Source of the DNA: Numida meleagris
Lineage: Eukaryota > Chordata > Aves > Galliformes > Numididae
Assembly (NCBI RefSeq): GCF_002078875.1
Contig: NC_034414.1
Coordinates: 17,331,471 to 17,395,470, forward strand
DNA: 64,000 nt
Direction of reading: 5' to 3'
Part shown: positions 45,273 to 57,603 of the stretch, in pieces
Position numbering within the stretch: position 1 is the stretch's first letter
How the letters are laid out: every line of letters begins with the position of its first letter
Translations under genes and position numbers: made by a program
The notes under the pieces: model-generated
Told to the model about the DNA's origin: nothing
Seen by the model: only the letters and a program-made list of their open reading frames with translations
Database searches by the model: none

Positions 45273-48200
45273 GTGAACTGGAAAGTCAGCACAGTTTTAA
45301 AATGGAGGTAAGCGCTGGGAAATTTTGAGACCTGTGGATGAAAAGATGGTGCATCAGTGTTTTCCTCTGCGACAAATCTCGGTAATTTACTGAGATAGAA
45401 ATGTCACATTGCATGCTGGCACTTCATAAGTGCTGGAATTTTCCTGTATACAACACTTCTGTTCACGACAGTTGGAAGGAAGTTCCACTGAAGCATTTAG
45501 GGACTGAAATTTAAACTGAATCTCACAGCAAGAATTTATCAAAAGCAAGACTGACTATATTTTTAAATGCACTTTACAGGAAACAACAGATAACCATGCA
45601 GTCTGTTGGAATCATTAAACTAGATTTTAAGTATTTAACTTTATAACCTTTGTATAATTCCTAGACTTCTGTGGTGTCACTAATTGTTTGTTAAAAATGC
45701 CTGTCAGTAATAGATAGTTTTCTCAAAGAGCATTAATTCAGCTTCATATGGATAGTATATTTTCCTGCTTTGGATGTGATGCTCTTGGGCAATGCTGTAT
45801 GGTGGGGGAGGGAGGCTGTGCTGCCAACTGGGAATCTTCAACACAAAAACTATTAAGAGGTGATAAATCATTGGAGGCCCAGTGTGTGATTAAAAGCTGT
45901 GGCCACCAGCAGTGACCCATGGGGAAGGAGGTATCAGTGACAGAGAGCAGGGGGAGGTGTTTGGCATTCCTGTTCGGAGGCCTAACCAGGGCACCGGGGT
46001 CTGTTTATGTTTCTGTTCCACCGACTCCTGTGAAATGCCCTCTGTCTGTACGGGGAACACACATTGAGTTAGGGAAAGTATCTTTGGTATTTCTTGAAAT
46101 GTCAAGGCATGGATACTTGAAGGTAACGTGTGAGGTGAATTACCTTGGATTGTGGAGTTAAAACAAAACGGTCAGTTCAAGGTTCTGTGGCTCAACAGTC
46201 CGCACCACAGTTATCGTAATTTTAGGTGAGCTTTACACACATGCACAGAATGCTGTGTGACTCCTTTCCTCTGTACTAAGCATTTGTCCATTCAGAAAAA
46301 GTACCTTTTTCTTGAATCATCTTGAAACATCTAATCTTGGGATCTACTTTATCCTTTACTTGGCAGACAGCTTGGTTAAATAGGAGCCCCACAAAATATT
46401 GGAAAAATTGTTAGGATTTGGTGCATTCTCTGGTAAGCAACGTTCAGAGCAATAATAGTGTGTTTTGTTGTCGTCTACAAGATAGTGCAGATATAATTTT
46501 TATGTTAGCTCTTCGCCAACAAACATTGTGCTACATGTTTATCAGAAAGTATAGTTCTAGTTGCAAAGTGCTTTTAAGGTACAGCAGCAATGATTGTAAA
46601 GACTGTTTTGGAAGGCAGAGAAGAGCAGGATGAATGAGAGATACAAGCCCTGTTGTGGTGGTAACCTGAGTTACAGTGGTAGGGAACTGTAGGTTCAGGA
46701 GGGGTTTGCGGAGTAGAAGAGGTCACAAAAAAGGACTTGAACAGAAAAAAGTTGCAACAATTGAAAAATAAAAATGAGGTGCCTTTGCAGAGTTTATTTT
46801 GGTAAAAGAGCTACCGAAACATTTTTTTTAATGCCGCATTGTTTTGATAGATATATAGCTATAACTGTTAGAACTGTTCAGAGACATCCTTTTCTCTCAT
46901 GACTTTATTCTGCCACGTGTGAAAGACTGTCTTGTCTTGCTTTAAGGTATCACAGAAATTCCTTTATGAGTATGTCCGAATATGATTGACAGCATCAAAC
47001 CTAGAATTCTCTGGAGAAGCTTGCAAAAAATCTCTTATCAAATAGATCTGAATATTCATTTTTCTACCCCTTGTAGGAAGAGGTTGGCTTAAGGCCTGAT
47101 TGAGATTTGTTCCATCTTGTGCTCTTTTTATTAGCTCAAATTGAATGTTCTCTGCATCATACAATCCTGAACAAGTGAGAAGCAACTCACTGTAAACTGC
47201 TCGACTTTTCACAAGCACCAGGAATATTTTAAAAATGTCACTGTATTACAGGTAATCAACTGATATAATTGATGATGAATGGCATAAATGTGAGAGATAT
47301 AATCACACCTTGTAAAGAAAGAATATAACACAAGGAAGTCAATAAAAATGTGGTGTGAAAGGCTGGTAAGGACTCTTAGCTAGTTTAGAGACACAGTTAT
47401 CAGACGTACAGTTCCAGATGTCAGGATTTCCTATTATATGTTACTTCTGGTCAGGAGAAGTGGATTCCCATGAGAATGTGTCAGAGCCTTTAAGATATGA
47501 GGACTACCCAACCTTGAATATATCCATTAATGTTGCACAGAAGTGCTTAGTTTAAGCCTCTGACCATTGATAGCATAAATGCTGTACTAGTTAAACTGAA
47601 AGGGAAGGGTTTAATCTTTTGCCCAAGAGCTCTATAAGAAAGCCACCTATAGCTAATAGACAACACTAATGGGCAAATTAAATGACTGTAGAAAGTCCTT
47701 GGTAAAAGCAAGGACTGTATGTAGATCTCCTATGTCTCAGCTCAGTGCTTTATCTGAGTGGCACACATGAAATACTTTTTTAATATCCAAATTCTGTCCA
47801 TAGCTATAAATACACAAATGATTATTGTTGAATGCTTTGCTTAATAACTGTTGTATATTTGTTTGTAGTTTATATTCTGTTACTGTGTAATTTTCTCCAG
47901 CTATTTTGTACTTAAAATGATAGAGAAATGGGGCTGGAATGAACATTAGATGGTCACATAAACAGCTCAGTGCTTCCAGTAGCATCAGTTTTACTAATCT
48001 GTTCCTGAAGGGTGCCTGCTATCCTATGAATACTTGCTGGGCTAGAGGATCTTCCATGAGGTGGCAGAGTGCTCATGCAAACAGCAGAGCAGATACTAGA
48101 GCCTGGCTTGTGTATGAAGGAATCATCCAAATACAGATACTCTCTGTTCTGGATAATTGCAAGAATGCTACTGGTTTTAAATGGCACCCAAACTGTAGTA

Positions 48201-48594
48201 CATGCCCCTCAGGAGATAAAGCCAGCAAGGAAAAGGAATGGTAGGATCTAAGTAGTTTTCAAGATGAAAAGAATTCATTAAAAAAAAAAAAAAAAGCATT
48301 ACATTGTCAAAGGCAAGATGCTTTCAGCATGAAGGAAACCAAAGTGTGGCTCTGTGCTTCAGTTTGCAGGGAGTCTGAAGAAACAATGCTGAGTTGAAGA
48401 CAACCGAAATGGCAATGTTTGACGGATTCTAGGAAGAAAGAAGATAGGGGAAATGATACATAGAATTCCACCTACATCTCAACAAATAAATAAATAAAAA
48501 CTGGTATGAGCCACTAACCGTGTGAGACATAAAGGATCAGCAAATTAGGAAAATTTCAATTTCCTGGATATGAATTCATGCTTGCAAATGTTTT
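45273..48594. other. Unique sequence, no gene recognised
   Basis: About 3.3 kb without recognised repeats except an A run at 48280-48295 and AAAT repeats at 48484-48497. The frames of 70-101 codons at 45890-46161, 46418-46633 and 47939-48244 have no motif I know. Confidence 0.5.
48280..48295. repeat. Poly(A) tract
   Basis: Sixteen A residues followed by GCATTACATTG. Simple repeat with no recognised retrotransposed body. Confidence 0.9.
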
Positions 48595-49737
48595 GGAAAA
48601 TATGGATCAATTTGTAGCCTTCAAGATCACCAAATCCCGCAATCAATTTGACCAATAGAGCTCCATCGCTAAACTATGACCCTTAATGCCACGTCCTAAA
48701 GTCTCACAAATATCTCCAGGGATGGGGACTCCACTCCTTCCCTGACCAGCCTGTTCCAATGTTTGACCAGAAGAAATTCACCCTAATACCCAATCTGATC
48801 TTTCCCTGGCACAGCTCGAGGCTGTTTCCTTGCATCTTATCAGTTGTTGACTGGGAAGAGACTGCAACCTCCTTTCACGTATTTGTAGAGAACGATGAGG
48901 TTTCCCCTCAACTTCTTCTCCAGACTGAAGAACTCCAATTGCCTCAGATGTTCCTCATAAGTTTTATTTTCTAGTTCCTTCAACAGCTTCATTGTTCTTC
49001 CCTGTACACTCTTGAGTAACTCAATACTGTTCTTGTAGTGAGGGGCCCAAAACAGTTTCTGAGTATTTGAGATGTGGTCTCACCTCTACAAGGAGACAAT
49101 TCCTTCCCTGCTCCTGCTGACTGCGCTAATTCTGTCACAAGCCAGGATGCCATGGGGCTTCTTGGCCACCTGGGCCTGCTGCCAGCTCATGTTTATCAGC
49201 CTGTTGACCAGCATCTCCAGGCTCTTTTCTGCTGGGCAAATTTCCAGCTGCTCTTCCCCAAGCGTGTACTGCTGCAGGGGTTTTTCATGGCTTGGTGCAC
49301 TTACTCTTGTTGGATGTCGTGTGACTACACTTGGTCCATCAACCTAGCCTATCCAGATCCCTTTGAAGAGCCTTCCTACTCTCAAGAAGAACAATGGTAC
49401 TTTCTCATTTGCTAACATTTGCCAACTTGCAGAGGGTGCACTGAATTCCCTTATCCAGATCACTGATAAAAATGTTAAGCAAAACTGGCCCCAAGACCGA
49501 GCTCTGGGGTATGCCACTTATGACGAGCTTCCAACTGGGTTGAACTCCATTTGCTATGTTTCTTTCAGCCCATCTATCCAGCCAGTTCTGCACAAAGTGA
49601 ACTGTACATATGTCCAAGCCACAAGGAGACAGTTCTTCCAGGATAATTGTGTGGGAAACTGTCATATACTTTACTAAATTCCAGGTAAACAACAGCCACA
49701 GGCTCCCTCGTCTACTGATCAAGTCATCTCATCATAC
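48595..49737 (-). mobile_element. CR1 LINE, longest copy in the window (about 1.1 kb), antisense
   Basis: It follows the CR1 order in reverse: the 3' UTR (AAGATCACCAAATCCC.., CTCCAGGGATGGGGACTCCAC near 48717, CAGCCTGTTCCAATG), the end of ORF2 (AGAACGATGAGGTTTCCCCTCAACTTC near 48890, GGGGCCCAAAACAG near 49042, GATGTGGTCTCACC near 49071, GGGGCTTCTTGGCCACCTGGGCC near 49153, CTCATGTTTATCAGCC) and the reverse-transcriptase part (49405-49722). Divergence and many indels mark it as old, clearly older than the 33.7-kb copy. The 3' octamer repeat is not recognisable at the left end. Confidence 0.93.
49405..49722 (-). pseudogene. Decayed CR1 reverse-transcriptase fragment
   Basis: The 106-codon minus-strand frame contains LVKYMTVSHTIILEEL, WLDRWAERNIANGVQPSW and GIPQSSVLGPVLLNIFISDL. 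These match the conserved order of the CR1-type reverse transcriptase: the 'FSKAFDTVSH' region, then 'NWL..R.Q.V', then 'SGVPQGSVLGPLLF.I.INDL'. The catalytic tail normally containing F-A-D-D reads LANVSK, so the two aspartates are lost. In the first motif the A/F-D pair is also changed. The protein is non-functional. Confidence in the family is high; the exact subfamily is unknown. Confidence 0.9.
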
Positions 49738-51290
49738 AAGACCTAGAAAATACCTTATAAGCAGTCTGTCTTTATAGAGCATATATTTCATGTTATATCT
49801 TTGCTTCTTGTTTGCATGAGTACAGGCTTTGTGCAAGTTGGTGTACATCCTAGCTCGTGGCCAAGGCAGATTGCACACTGGTTGCTGAGGTGCTCCCACT
49901 GTGATCTGTGTGCATGGACCATCTCTTGTTAATTTGGGTGATGTGGCAAAATCAGCCCTCCTGACAAGAGCAGTTATTTATTTATTTATTTTACTCAGTA
50001 AAGCTTGAGTAATGTAGAGAACAGTGAATGGATTGAATGCAATATTGCTATGAAAGGTATTGTTTATACATTCTCAGCAGCGGTTCAATCTATTATTTTA
50101 CATTTCAGTCCAGGCTTCTGCTGGGAGCACACTGTGCTCTTTTTAGATAGTTATCTGTGTCCACTTCAGAATTATTGGGTTTGGTTATTTATATATAGTC
50201 TTTTAAAAACTCGTTTGTTTTAAGAGACAGCCTGTACTTATGGTAAAGAGTCTTCTGGCTTTCTGTGCTCCCTCTAGCAAAGTGACTCAGACTGATTATG
50301 GGTAAACAGGCAACCGTGCTGTGAAAACCAGGTTGTTGCAGGCCCAGAGGGTCAAATCAGTAGCCTGGAAATGCACTGGGGTCATCATGCAGACAGGAGA
50401 GACCTTAACAATTACACTTAATTTGACTTGCAATCAAACAGAAGTAGATGGTAAAGCAGGAAATGGTATCTTTAGGCATGACATGAAATAGTATTGCTGT
50501 CAACCTGAATAAGAAAGTCTGACTTTTTTTTAAAGTAACTACGTATTTAAATAGCCTGTAGGGTCAAACAGCCTTTCCTACAGCCCTTTGATAGCTGGCC
50601 TGATAACAGCATATACACTATAAATATCCTAAATCAATAATTCTGTATCGCTGCTGAAAGCAGGCGTGTTCACATATCACAGCAGATGGGAAGAAAGCAA
50701 ATAATATTTGTCTTGCCTTTCAAATCGATTTCCTGTTTTCAGTAAGCCAGAGTGTGTCCATATGTTAATCAGATTGCTGAGAAAGATAGTAGGGCTTGGG
50801 GCAGCAGACTTCCACTTGATATGCTGGGAAAAGGGGGGCAAGGAAGGGAGGAGGAAGTCCTCCATGGCTTTAAAATATCTGTGGCAGAAGCATTTACAAA
50901 TGTTATACTATTGCCTGTGCTTCCCTGACTTCCCTTCGAAAGTACTCAGTGTCCTTCTTTCTTTCTTAGGGAGAAAATCTTCACAGTGCTCAGCAAGCTG
51001 CATGGTTGGACTTGTTTGTTGGGGATTCCTTAATTCATCTTTTCTTTAATCTTGGAGAAAATTTGGTTTGGTGTGGTGTCTGTAGTGTCCTGATTTTGGT
51101 TAGAAAGACCCTAGGTCCTCAGTGTAGTCCTTCTCCACTGTCTTACTTCTCCCTTTCTCAGAGCCATGCATTTCTCTGCACCTCCTCATTTGCACTAGCA
51201 CATGACTATTTCAGCTGCAATATGCCCTACCATAGAGCATGAGGACCATCTAATGGCTTCCAAATGCATACTCAGATTGTATTGTTTTGT
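49738..51290. other. Unique sequence, no gene recognised
   Basis: Contains an ATTT repeat at 49974-49992. A 113-codon plus-strand frame at 50708-51049 shows no recognisable domain. Confidence 0.5.
49974..49992. repeat. (ATTT)n microsatellite
   Basis: Five near-perfect units of TTTA/ATTT. Simple repeat. Confidence 0.85.
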
Positions 51291-51386
51291 CTTAGGGACA
51301 TGGTTTAGTGGGCAATATTGGTGGTAAGAGGACAGCTGAAGTAGGTGATCTTAGAGGTTGTTTCCAATCTTAATGATTCAATGATT
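51291..51386 (+). mobile_element. CR1 LINE 3' end, sense
   Basis: The copy reads TTAGGGACATGGTTTAGTGGGCAATATTGGTGG, then GGTGATCTTAGAGG, TTGTTTCCAATCTTAATGATTCAATGAT. This is close to the common chicken CR1 3' UTR end. Only about the last 95 bases are present. Confidence 0.96.
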
Positions 51387-52444
51387 TTTCTCTTCAGGTA
51401 GCAGATTTTATTTAAACATAATGATAAATAGTTAAGAGGTCATGCACATGCATGTAAACTCTAATGATGTTTATATGATTGGATGGAAGGAAACACTGGG
51501 AGAGTTGATATCCTTCTGTGTTACGAATTTATATATGTTCTGCAGTGTACGGTTTTATTCTGCTTTTAAAATCCTAGATTTATAAAATGCTTCTGACAAT
51601 GTCAAGAAATTCCTGTGCTCAGGAAGCATCTAGGAAGCCCCAGTGCAGGGAGGACCAGAACTGGTCGTTCTTGCATTTCTGAAGTTAAAAGACAAAAACA
51701 GAAGACCATCCCTTCCTGTAGTGGCTTCTATTATTAGAAAAGTAATTTTTTTGGAGAGGAAGGATGATTTTATGGAGCTGGAAGCCAGATGATCTCACTT
51801 CTAATCCTGATGTTGACACAGATTTTCCTGTGCGACCTCAGGAAAAATCTCTTGCTGCATTCCAGTTTGCAATCAGTAATACACAGTGATCGTTCTTTGT
51901 TATCTCTGAGGAGCACTCCGCAGTTAAGAGTGAATGATCATGGGACCAGCTTTGACACATGCATACGTGCTTATAGACAGTGTTTGGTATCTAGTATAGT
52001 ACTTTTTGTGTTTTCTTAAAGCATTTAAACAAGTTAGTTGCTTAAATCCTTTGGAATTTGCAAGCTTTATTTCCATCTCCATCGGCTTACACCTTAATAT
52101 CTTTCGAAGTTCTGTCATGTACTAATATGCTGGCATAATATAAAAACACTAGAAATGAAATGTTCTTCCACTAAGAGAAGTAGGCAGATGTAAGTAAGGG
52201 AAACCTGTTAAAATACTAAGTTACTCTGAACCTTTTTTGGTTATTTTTTGTATTACTGAAACACTTCAAGAACCATCACATTAAACTTTGTAATCACAGG
52301 ATCAACTCCATCTGTTTGAGTGAGTTGCTTTACAGTGCAAATAAAGATCTTTTGGGGGCAAAGCAAGGGCATGTTTTCTACCTCTCTTCATGGATATTCC
52401 AGATGAACACAGGACTGATTTAGTAATTTCAACAGTAAACAACA
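51387..52444. other. Unique sequence, no gene recognised
   Basis: No recognised repeat or exon. The 64- and 76-codon frames near 51789-52118 overlap on opposite strands and show no motif. Confidence 0.5.
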
Positions 52445-52540
52445 CGGCTGCCTGATCTAGTGGGTGCCAACCCTGCCCACAGCAGAGGGTTGGAGCTTGA
52501 TGATCTTTAAGGTCCCTTCCAACCTAAGCAATTCTATGGC
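52445..52540 (+). mobile_element. CR1 LINE 3' end, sense
   Basis: The copy reads GGCTGCCTGATCTAGTGGGTGCCAACCCTGCCCACAGCAGAGGGTTGGAGC, then TTGATGATCTTTAAGGTCCCTTCCAACC and AATTCTATGG. A different 3' variant from the 51.3-kb copy, with the CAGGGGGTTGGAACTAGATGA-type signature. 5'-truncated. Confidence 0.96.
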
Positions 52541-55500
52541 TTTAGAAGTCCCCAAGAAGCATTTTGAAGCAGGATCCTGAATTTTCTAAACTACGTAATC
52601 AACTGATCTTGTCTAAGACCCATTCCAAACTTCAACTCCAGCCTTGTGCTGTCTACTCCTTTCTTTCTGATCTTAATCAGAAGAAGGACAGAAGGTTTCT
52701 TTCCCTATCATTTTTGCTATTTTTATTTTATATGTGTGATCATCTCATCAGTACCATGGGTTTTAACACCTCTTCTCCATAGCTTTCCACTTCTCACCTG
52801 AAGAAGCAGTCCCCAGTAATGTTTCTGGGTATTGCCTTATCTTCTGTCAGCAATCTGTGGGAGCTAGGTGATCTGTGCTAATGTTTGTATTTGGGTTCTC
52901 TGTGTACTGCAGATTACGCCAGCTCAGCTGATCTACAGTAACCTGTGGGAATCGGGCAGATCCTTTCTCTCACTGCTACTTTAGGTTGGCCATAGCATTC
53001 TCTGGATTATTTGGGTGCATCGTTCTACAAAGGATTCTATGAAGGGTGTAACATTCTACATGTCTAAATTTTTAGAACCTATAGTTTGCCTTTATTGTGT
53101 AAGGCAAATTTTTATAGTGGGGGTGGAGACAAGTGAAAGCCTCAGTTCAACAAAAAGAGTTACTCCTCTTTTTGAAAACTTTTTTGCATTGAATTAATGG
53201 GCAAAGATCAGAACACTTTGGAGCAGTAACTGGCAAAAGAGTAAGAGAACAGTCAGAGGTGAAGCGACACAGCCAAGGTTACGGAGCAGCTCAGTGCAAA
53301 AGTCAGGAGCAGAATACAGGTTGTCTGATACCAGCTTCATGCACTGATTTTTCAGTTGCTAAATATCCAGAGTCTTTATCCAGACCCTTACTCTATTTGT
53401 AGCTGGACTGTGGGGAATGTATCCTCTTTCCTTTTAAAAACAATCAGCATTTAAAAATCCATACCAGTCCTTTTTTTGCTCCTTTCATTTAGTTGGAATC
53501 TTTCTGGCTACGCGTCTGATTCTTTGTAGACACAGGTACTGCAATTTGTATGCTGTTATCTGATCTATTTTCTAGAGCATGTGTAACTCTTTTTGAAAGC
53601 GAATAAAAAGTAATCCAGTTAGACCTGAAATCCATTCAGTAGGAACAATTATCTCGAGTGCTCTAGCTTCTGACATTCATCACACTAGAATAGGACACAA
53701 AGACTTGTATAAAAATATGACCATTTAACTCAAGTGGTGCTTTGAAGACATAAGAATACAATCCTTCTATTGCACTGAATAATGTTATGTTGTTAAAATA
53801 TGATGAACGGGTCTTGATTATGGCCATTAACGATTTTGTGTAATAAAGACACTAAAAAAGTTACCAAATATTATAAAGAGCTGTTTTGCTGTTTACATCA
53901 GCAAATATTTTAGGTAGAGGGAAAAATTGTTAAGTGTTGGCTGTTAATCTTGAGTGAATGTAATAGATTCAATTATGTAATGTGACAATGTTCTGTTTTG
54001 CCTTAGGTTAGAATTTAAGCTTTTCCTCTTCAGATTTATTCAAATTGTTAAGTGGCTGGTGAGAAGCTGGAACTTTGTCAGACAAACTTGGCTTTAAATT
54101 TTAAATCATTTTTAATCAATATGTGAAGAGGCCAAGCTCTGCCATATGTTGCTCACCATCCATTAGTTGGAAGCTGGTCATTAAACTCTCACTAAGGTTT
54201 CCTAACTGCGACTATTGTGGTGGTGGTTTTTTTTTCGTCTTTGTAGAGTATGGGCAAAGGGGAGCATTCGTGGCAGATTGCCTTGAGGACAATAAAAACT
54301 CTCATGTAGTATGGTTGTTTGTTCAGAGACAAACAATAGAGACATTTTGCTATTACCATTTGCCAGCTATCAAGGGGTTTTGAACCCCCTCCCCCTTGGT
54401 GCCTACAACTCAAAACAGATGCAAAATCTTTCTTTTCAGCCCCCTTGAAATGACCTGTGGTGGTGCAGTGTCATTTAGAGGAGAAATTATTGGAGTGAGA
54501 GTGGCTCATAACAATAGGGGCCTTGTGCCAGGCACATGACAGAACAGTGAGGGGGCTGTTGGTGACTTTATTGGGGAGGAGAACGGCGATCTGGCAGGTG
54601 CTGCCATTGTTAAAGGTCTCCGCTCCTAGACAGTGGTCGCAGATGAGTTCATGTCATTTTATTCAAGCTCTTTACACCGAGTTCAGTGATGTGACACTGG
54701 TCAAGTAGCCAATCCAGCTTTTCTGATCTCCTCAACATGGTCCCTTCTGTAACGTAACCCTTTATTGCTGAGATATGTCAACATGCTTCTAGGCCATATG
54801 GCTTCGAGCTAGAGTAACTTTTGTGCTCTCTGAAAAGGACATAATAACTTAATGTTTACTCTGCTAATACAGTCCCGGTCCTCACTACTGATCCTGGCAT
54901 TATTCTGTGGAGATGTCATCCAGAAAACCAATTAAAGTGTATTGATACAAAATACATCCATTGGTTTAATGCTGAATTTTACAACAACGGATATTGTTGC
55001 TTATGAGCTGAAAGCTCCCACTGGATAGAAGTGTGTGTTCCCTGGCTTTTTCTTTTTAATGCGCATGACAATGCAGTGCTCTGGTGACAGGACTGCAGAC
55101 CAGAAAATGGGTGAAGAAGTTTAAATTTTTTTGCATTCAAAAGAATAGCAGGAGTGATGTTAAGTAGAAAAGGTTAAACACATTGCAATAAATGTATCGA
55201 TGCATTATTTTTACCCATGCTGTTCCTTTTCTCAAAGCACCAGGCCACACTATAATAGCTACATCTGCTTCTGTTGTATGTATTGTTTAGTTCTATTTTT
55301 TTGGCTCAGAGAATAGAAACTGGGCTTTCTGTGGGGAAACAAAGAATTTGTTTTCGTAAATCACCATTTTTTTCTGAATAAATCATGAAAAACTTGGCAG
55401 ATTGAAGAGATCAGCCATGTGGAAATTGGCAATTTGTAGTCTGCTAAGGATAGTTAAACATGGATGTCATGTAGCCTAATGAGATACACGTTTGTGGTAC

Positions 55501-57563
55501 AGGGGAGAAGCAGAGAGAGAGAAACTGAAGATGCACCGCTCAGAAAAGGTACATCTTTAGGTAGAAATGATGACTTGAGAGAGTTCTGAAGTGTTTTCAG
55601 AGCCTCTTAAAAGCCTGAAGTTGGCAGTTCTCTTCCAAACAGTGACTGTCGATCCAAAACTGACAGCTAATTTATGAAATTCCACTTCAGGGGTGGATGT
55701 TTGTTTTAAAAACAAAACAGAACAAAAACACCATAGAAGAACATTCTTTTACAAATGGAGCTGATGTCTTAAGAGACAGAACAAAGACTTGGTCACAATA
55801 TGCAGAGGAATACTGACCGTGTGAAGGCACTTGTACTGCAGATAAACACTATTAGTATTAGACTATTTTGGTTATATTTTTTAGTGCTGATACAAATAAA
55901 AAATAAAGCAATTTGCAAACAAAGGCCTTGAAAATTTGATAATGAAATGGGCATATGAATGTATTTTATATGTAAAGTCTTTATGAATTACTGTAATTGC
56001 AACACATATAGAGCCAGTCCTTAAAAAATAATCGAGGGTAATGGTGGAAAACAGAACTATGTAACTCCTGCTAGTGATAAAGATAAATCAAGAGTTGCAG
56101 ACCTTTTGAAATATGAGCCCTCATAAAACACTGGTCAGAAATCTTTCATATTTAGATCTATTTTGTCAAAACCCTGAGAATGCCAAACGTTGTCCTTTAT
56201 TTTAAATGTTTAGCTGGAGATCTCCTTGAAAACTGTCAGAGTCTTAGGATTAACAGCTAGGATGGGAAGGAAGTAGCTTCTAGACTGAAACCTTCAGACA
56301 GTAAGCTAAGAACATAATTAAAAAAAAAAAGACACGATGGTTTATAGGAATGTCTAATTTCAGTGTAATGGGAAATGACTCAGGTATGCAACCAACCTAA
56401 CCAAATGGTCCACAACTAAACAAGCACCTAATTTCCACCAAAATAACAAGGAGGAAAGGAAAGTGAAGACAAATGTAAACAAGGGGGAGGGGAAGGGCAT
56501 GCAGAGATGGCTGTGGATGGGGGAATGTGATCTGCTAAGAGAGTAACACTAAACTTCCCAAATTGCACTGTCCGTAATTCTTTGATCAGAGAAAGGGAGT
56601 CCTATCTCTGGGTGCACTGCTCGCTCGCATTCTGACCTTTAGATGCAGTATACCTCTTTTCTTATCTGCATTACAAGTAGTAAAAAGGGAGAGATTACTG
56701 CCCAGATGTGGGGAGGTTTTCATTAGGTTCAGTAATGCACTCTGACCCTTTGGATGGCGGAGCCAAAAATACAAAAGGAAATGAGGGCACATGCACATAC
56801 GGTTTGTGAAACTGAGCCAAATACTTCATACTACTCCAGCTGAGTGACAGGAGCTTGTACGGTCAGAATCCTCTCACTCCAAATTGATGCCTCTTGCAAT
56901 TTGATAGAGCCGTGGAATACGGATTTATGCTACTATAGGAACAAAACTGTGTTAATAGAACTTCAAAATACCAAAACCGAGCTTCTGGGCTTAAAGAAAT
57001 ACTAGCTTTGAGGTTGCCTGTTGAACGCGAATTGGCTCCACTTGTGTAGATGCAACAGGATACAGGCTCACCAGTGGGATAGACTCACACAGATCTGTTC
57101 ATATGGAGAGTTCACTTAAGGTTGTATGGCCAAGCTTCAGCCTGACTTTTCAGGCTTTCTGAACTTGTTTTCGCCATCTCAATGTTTTGTGTTTCTGGAA
57201 GCTACTTTGTAACCTCCTACTTTTAAAGAAGGGAATTGTATAAATAAAACTTCTTCCCATCGCATCCTGAGATTACCCCAGGCTCATCAGAGTGGCTTGA
57301 ATGATTCAGTTAGCTGCAGGTACTGGGTTTGAGCTGAAGATCCAGTCTGTCTCGACCTATTCTCTAGCTCTGTTTGCCTGTCATAGTCTCCTTCTTCAAC
57401 TAATATTCTTCTGTTTTAGGATTTTCTGAACATTCTCAACACTACCTGTAATCTACATGATGAGTAACAAATGTAATAAACTAAGCTTCATAACAAACAA
57501 TGCTACTAGTCCCATCACGTGTTTGGAAACTGGTCGTTTTGTGTTATTTTTCAATGTCCACAG
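52541..57563. other. Unique AT-rich sequence, no gene recognised
   Basis: About 5 kb with no repeat family recognised. Frames up to 86 codons (54123-54383) show no motif. An A run lies at 56320-56330. I see no supported gene. Confidence 0.5.
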
Positions 57564-57603
57564 GCAGAATCAGACACCTCAGAGAGCGTGGTGGCAGATG
57601 AAG
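57564..57603 (+). other. Candidate 40-nt exon (unverified)
   Basis: The segment is preceded by GTTATTTTTCAATGTCCACAG and followed by GTCAGT after GAAG, a good donor. In one phase it reads AESDTSESVVADE, an acidic/serine-rich peptide typical of disordered regions; in another it reads QNQTPQRAWWQMK. I could not match either to a known protein. At 40 nt it would shift the frame if skipped. Confidence 0.2.
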
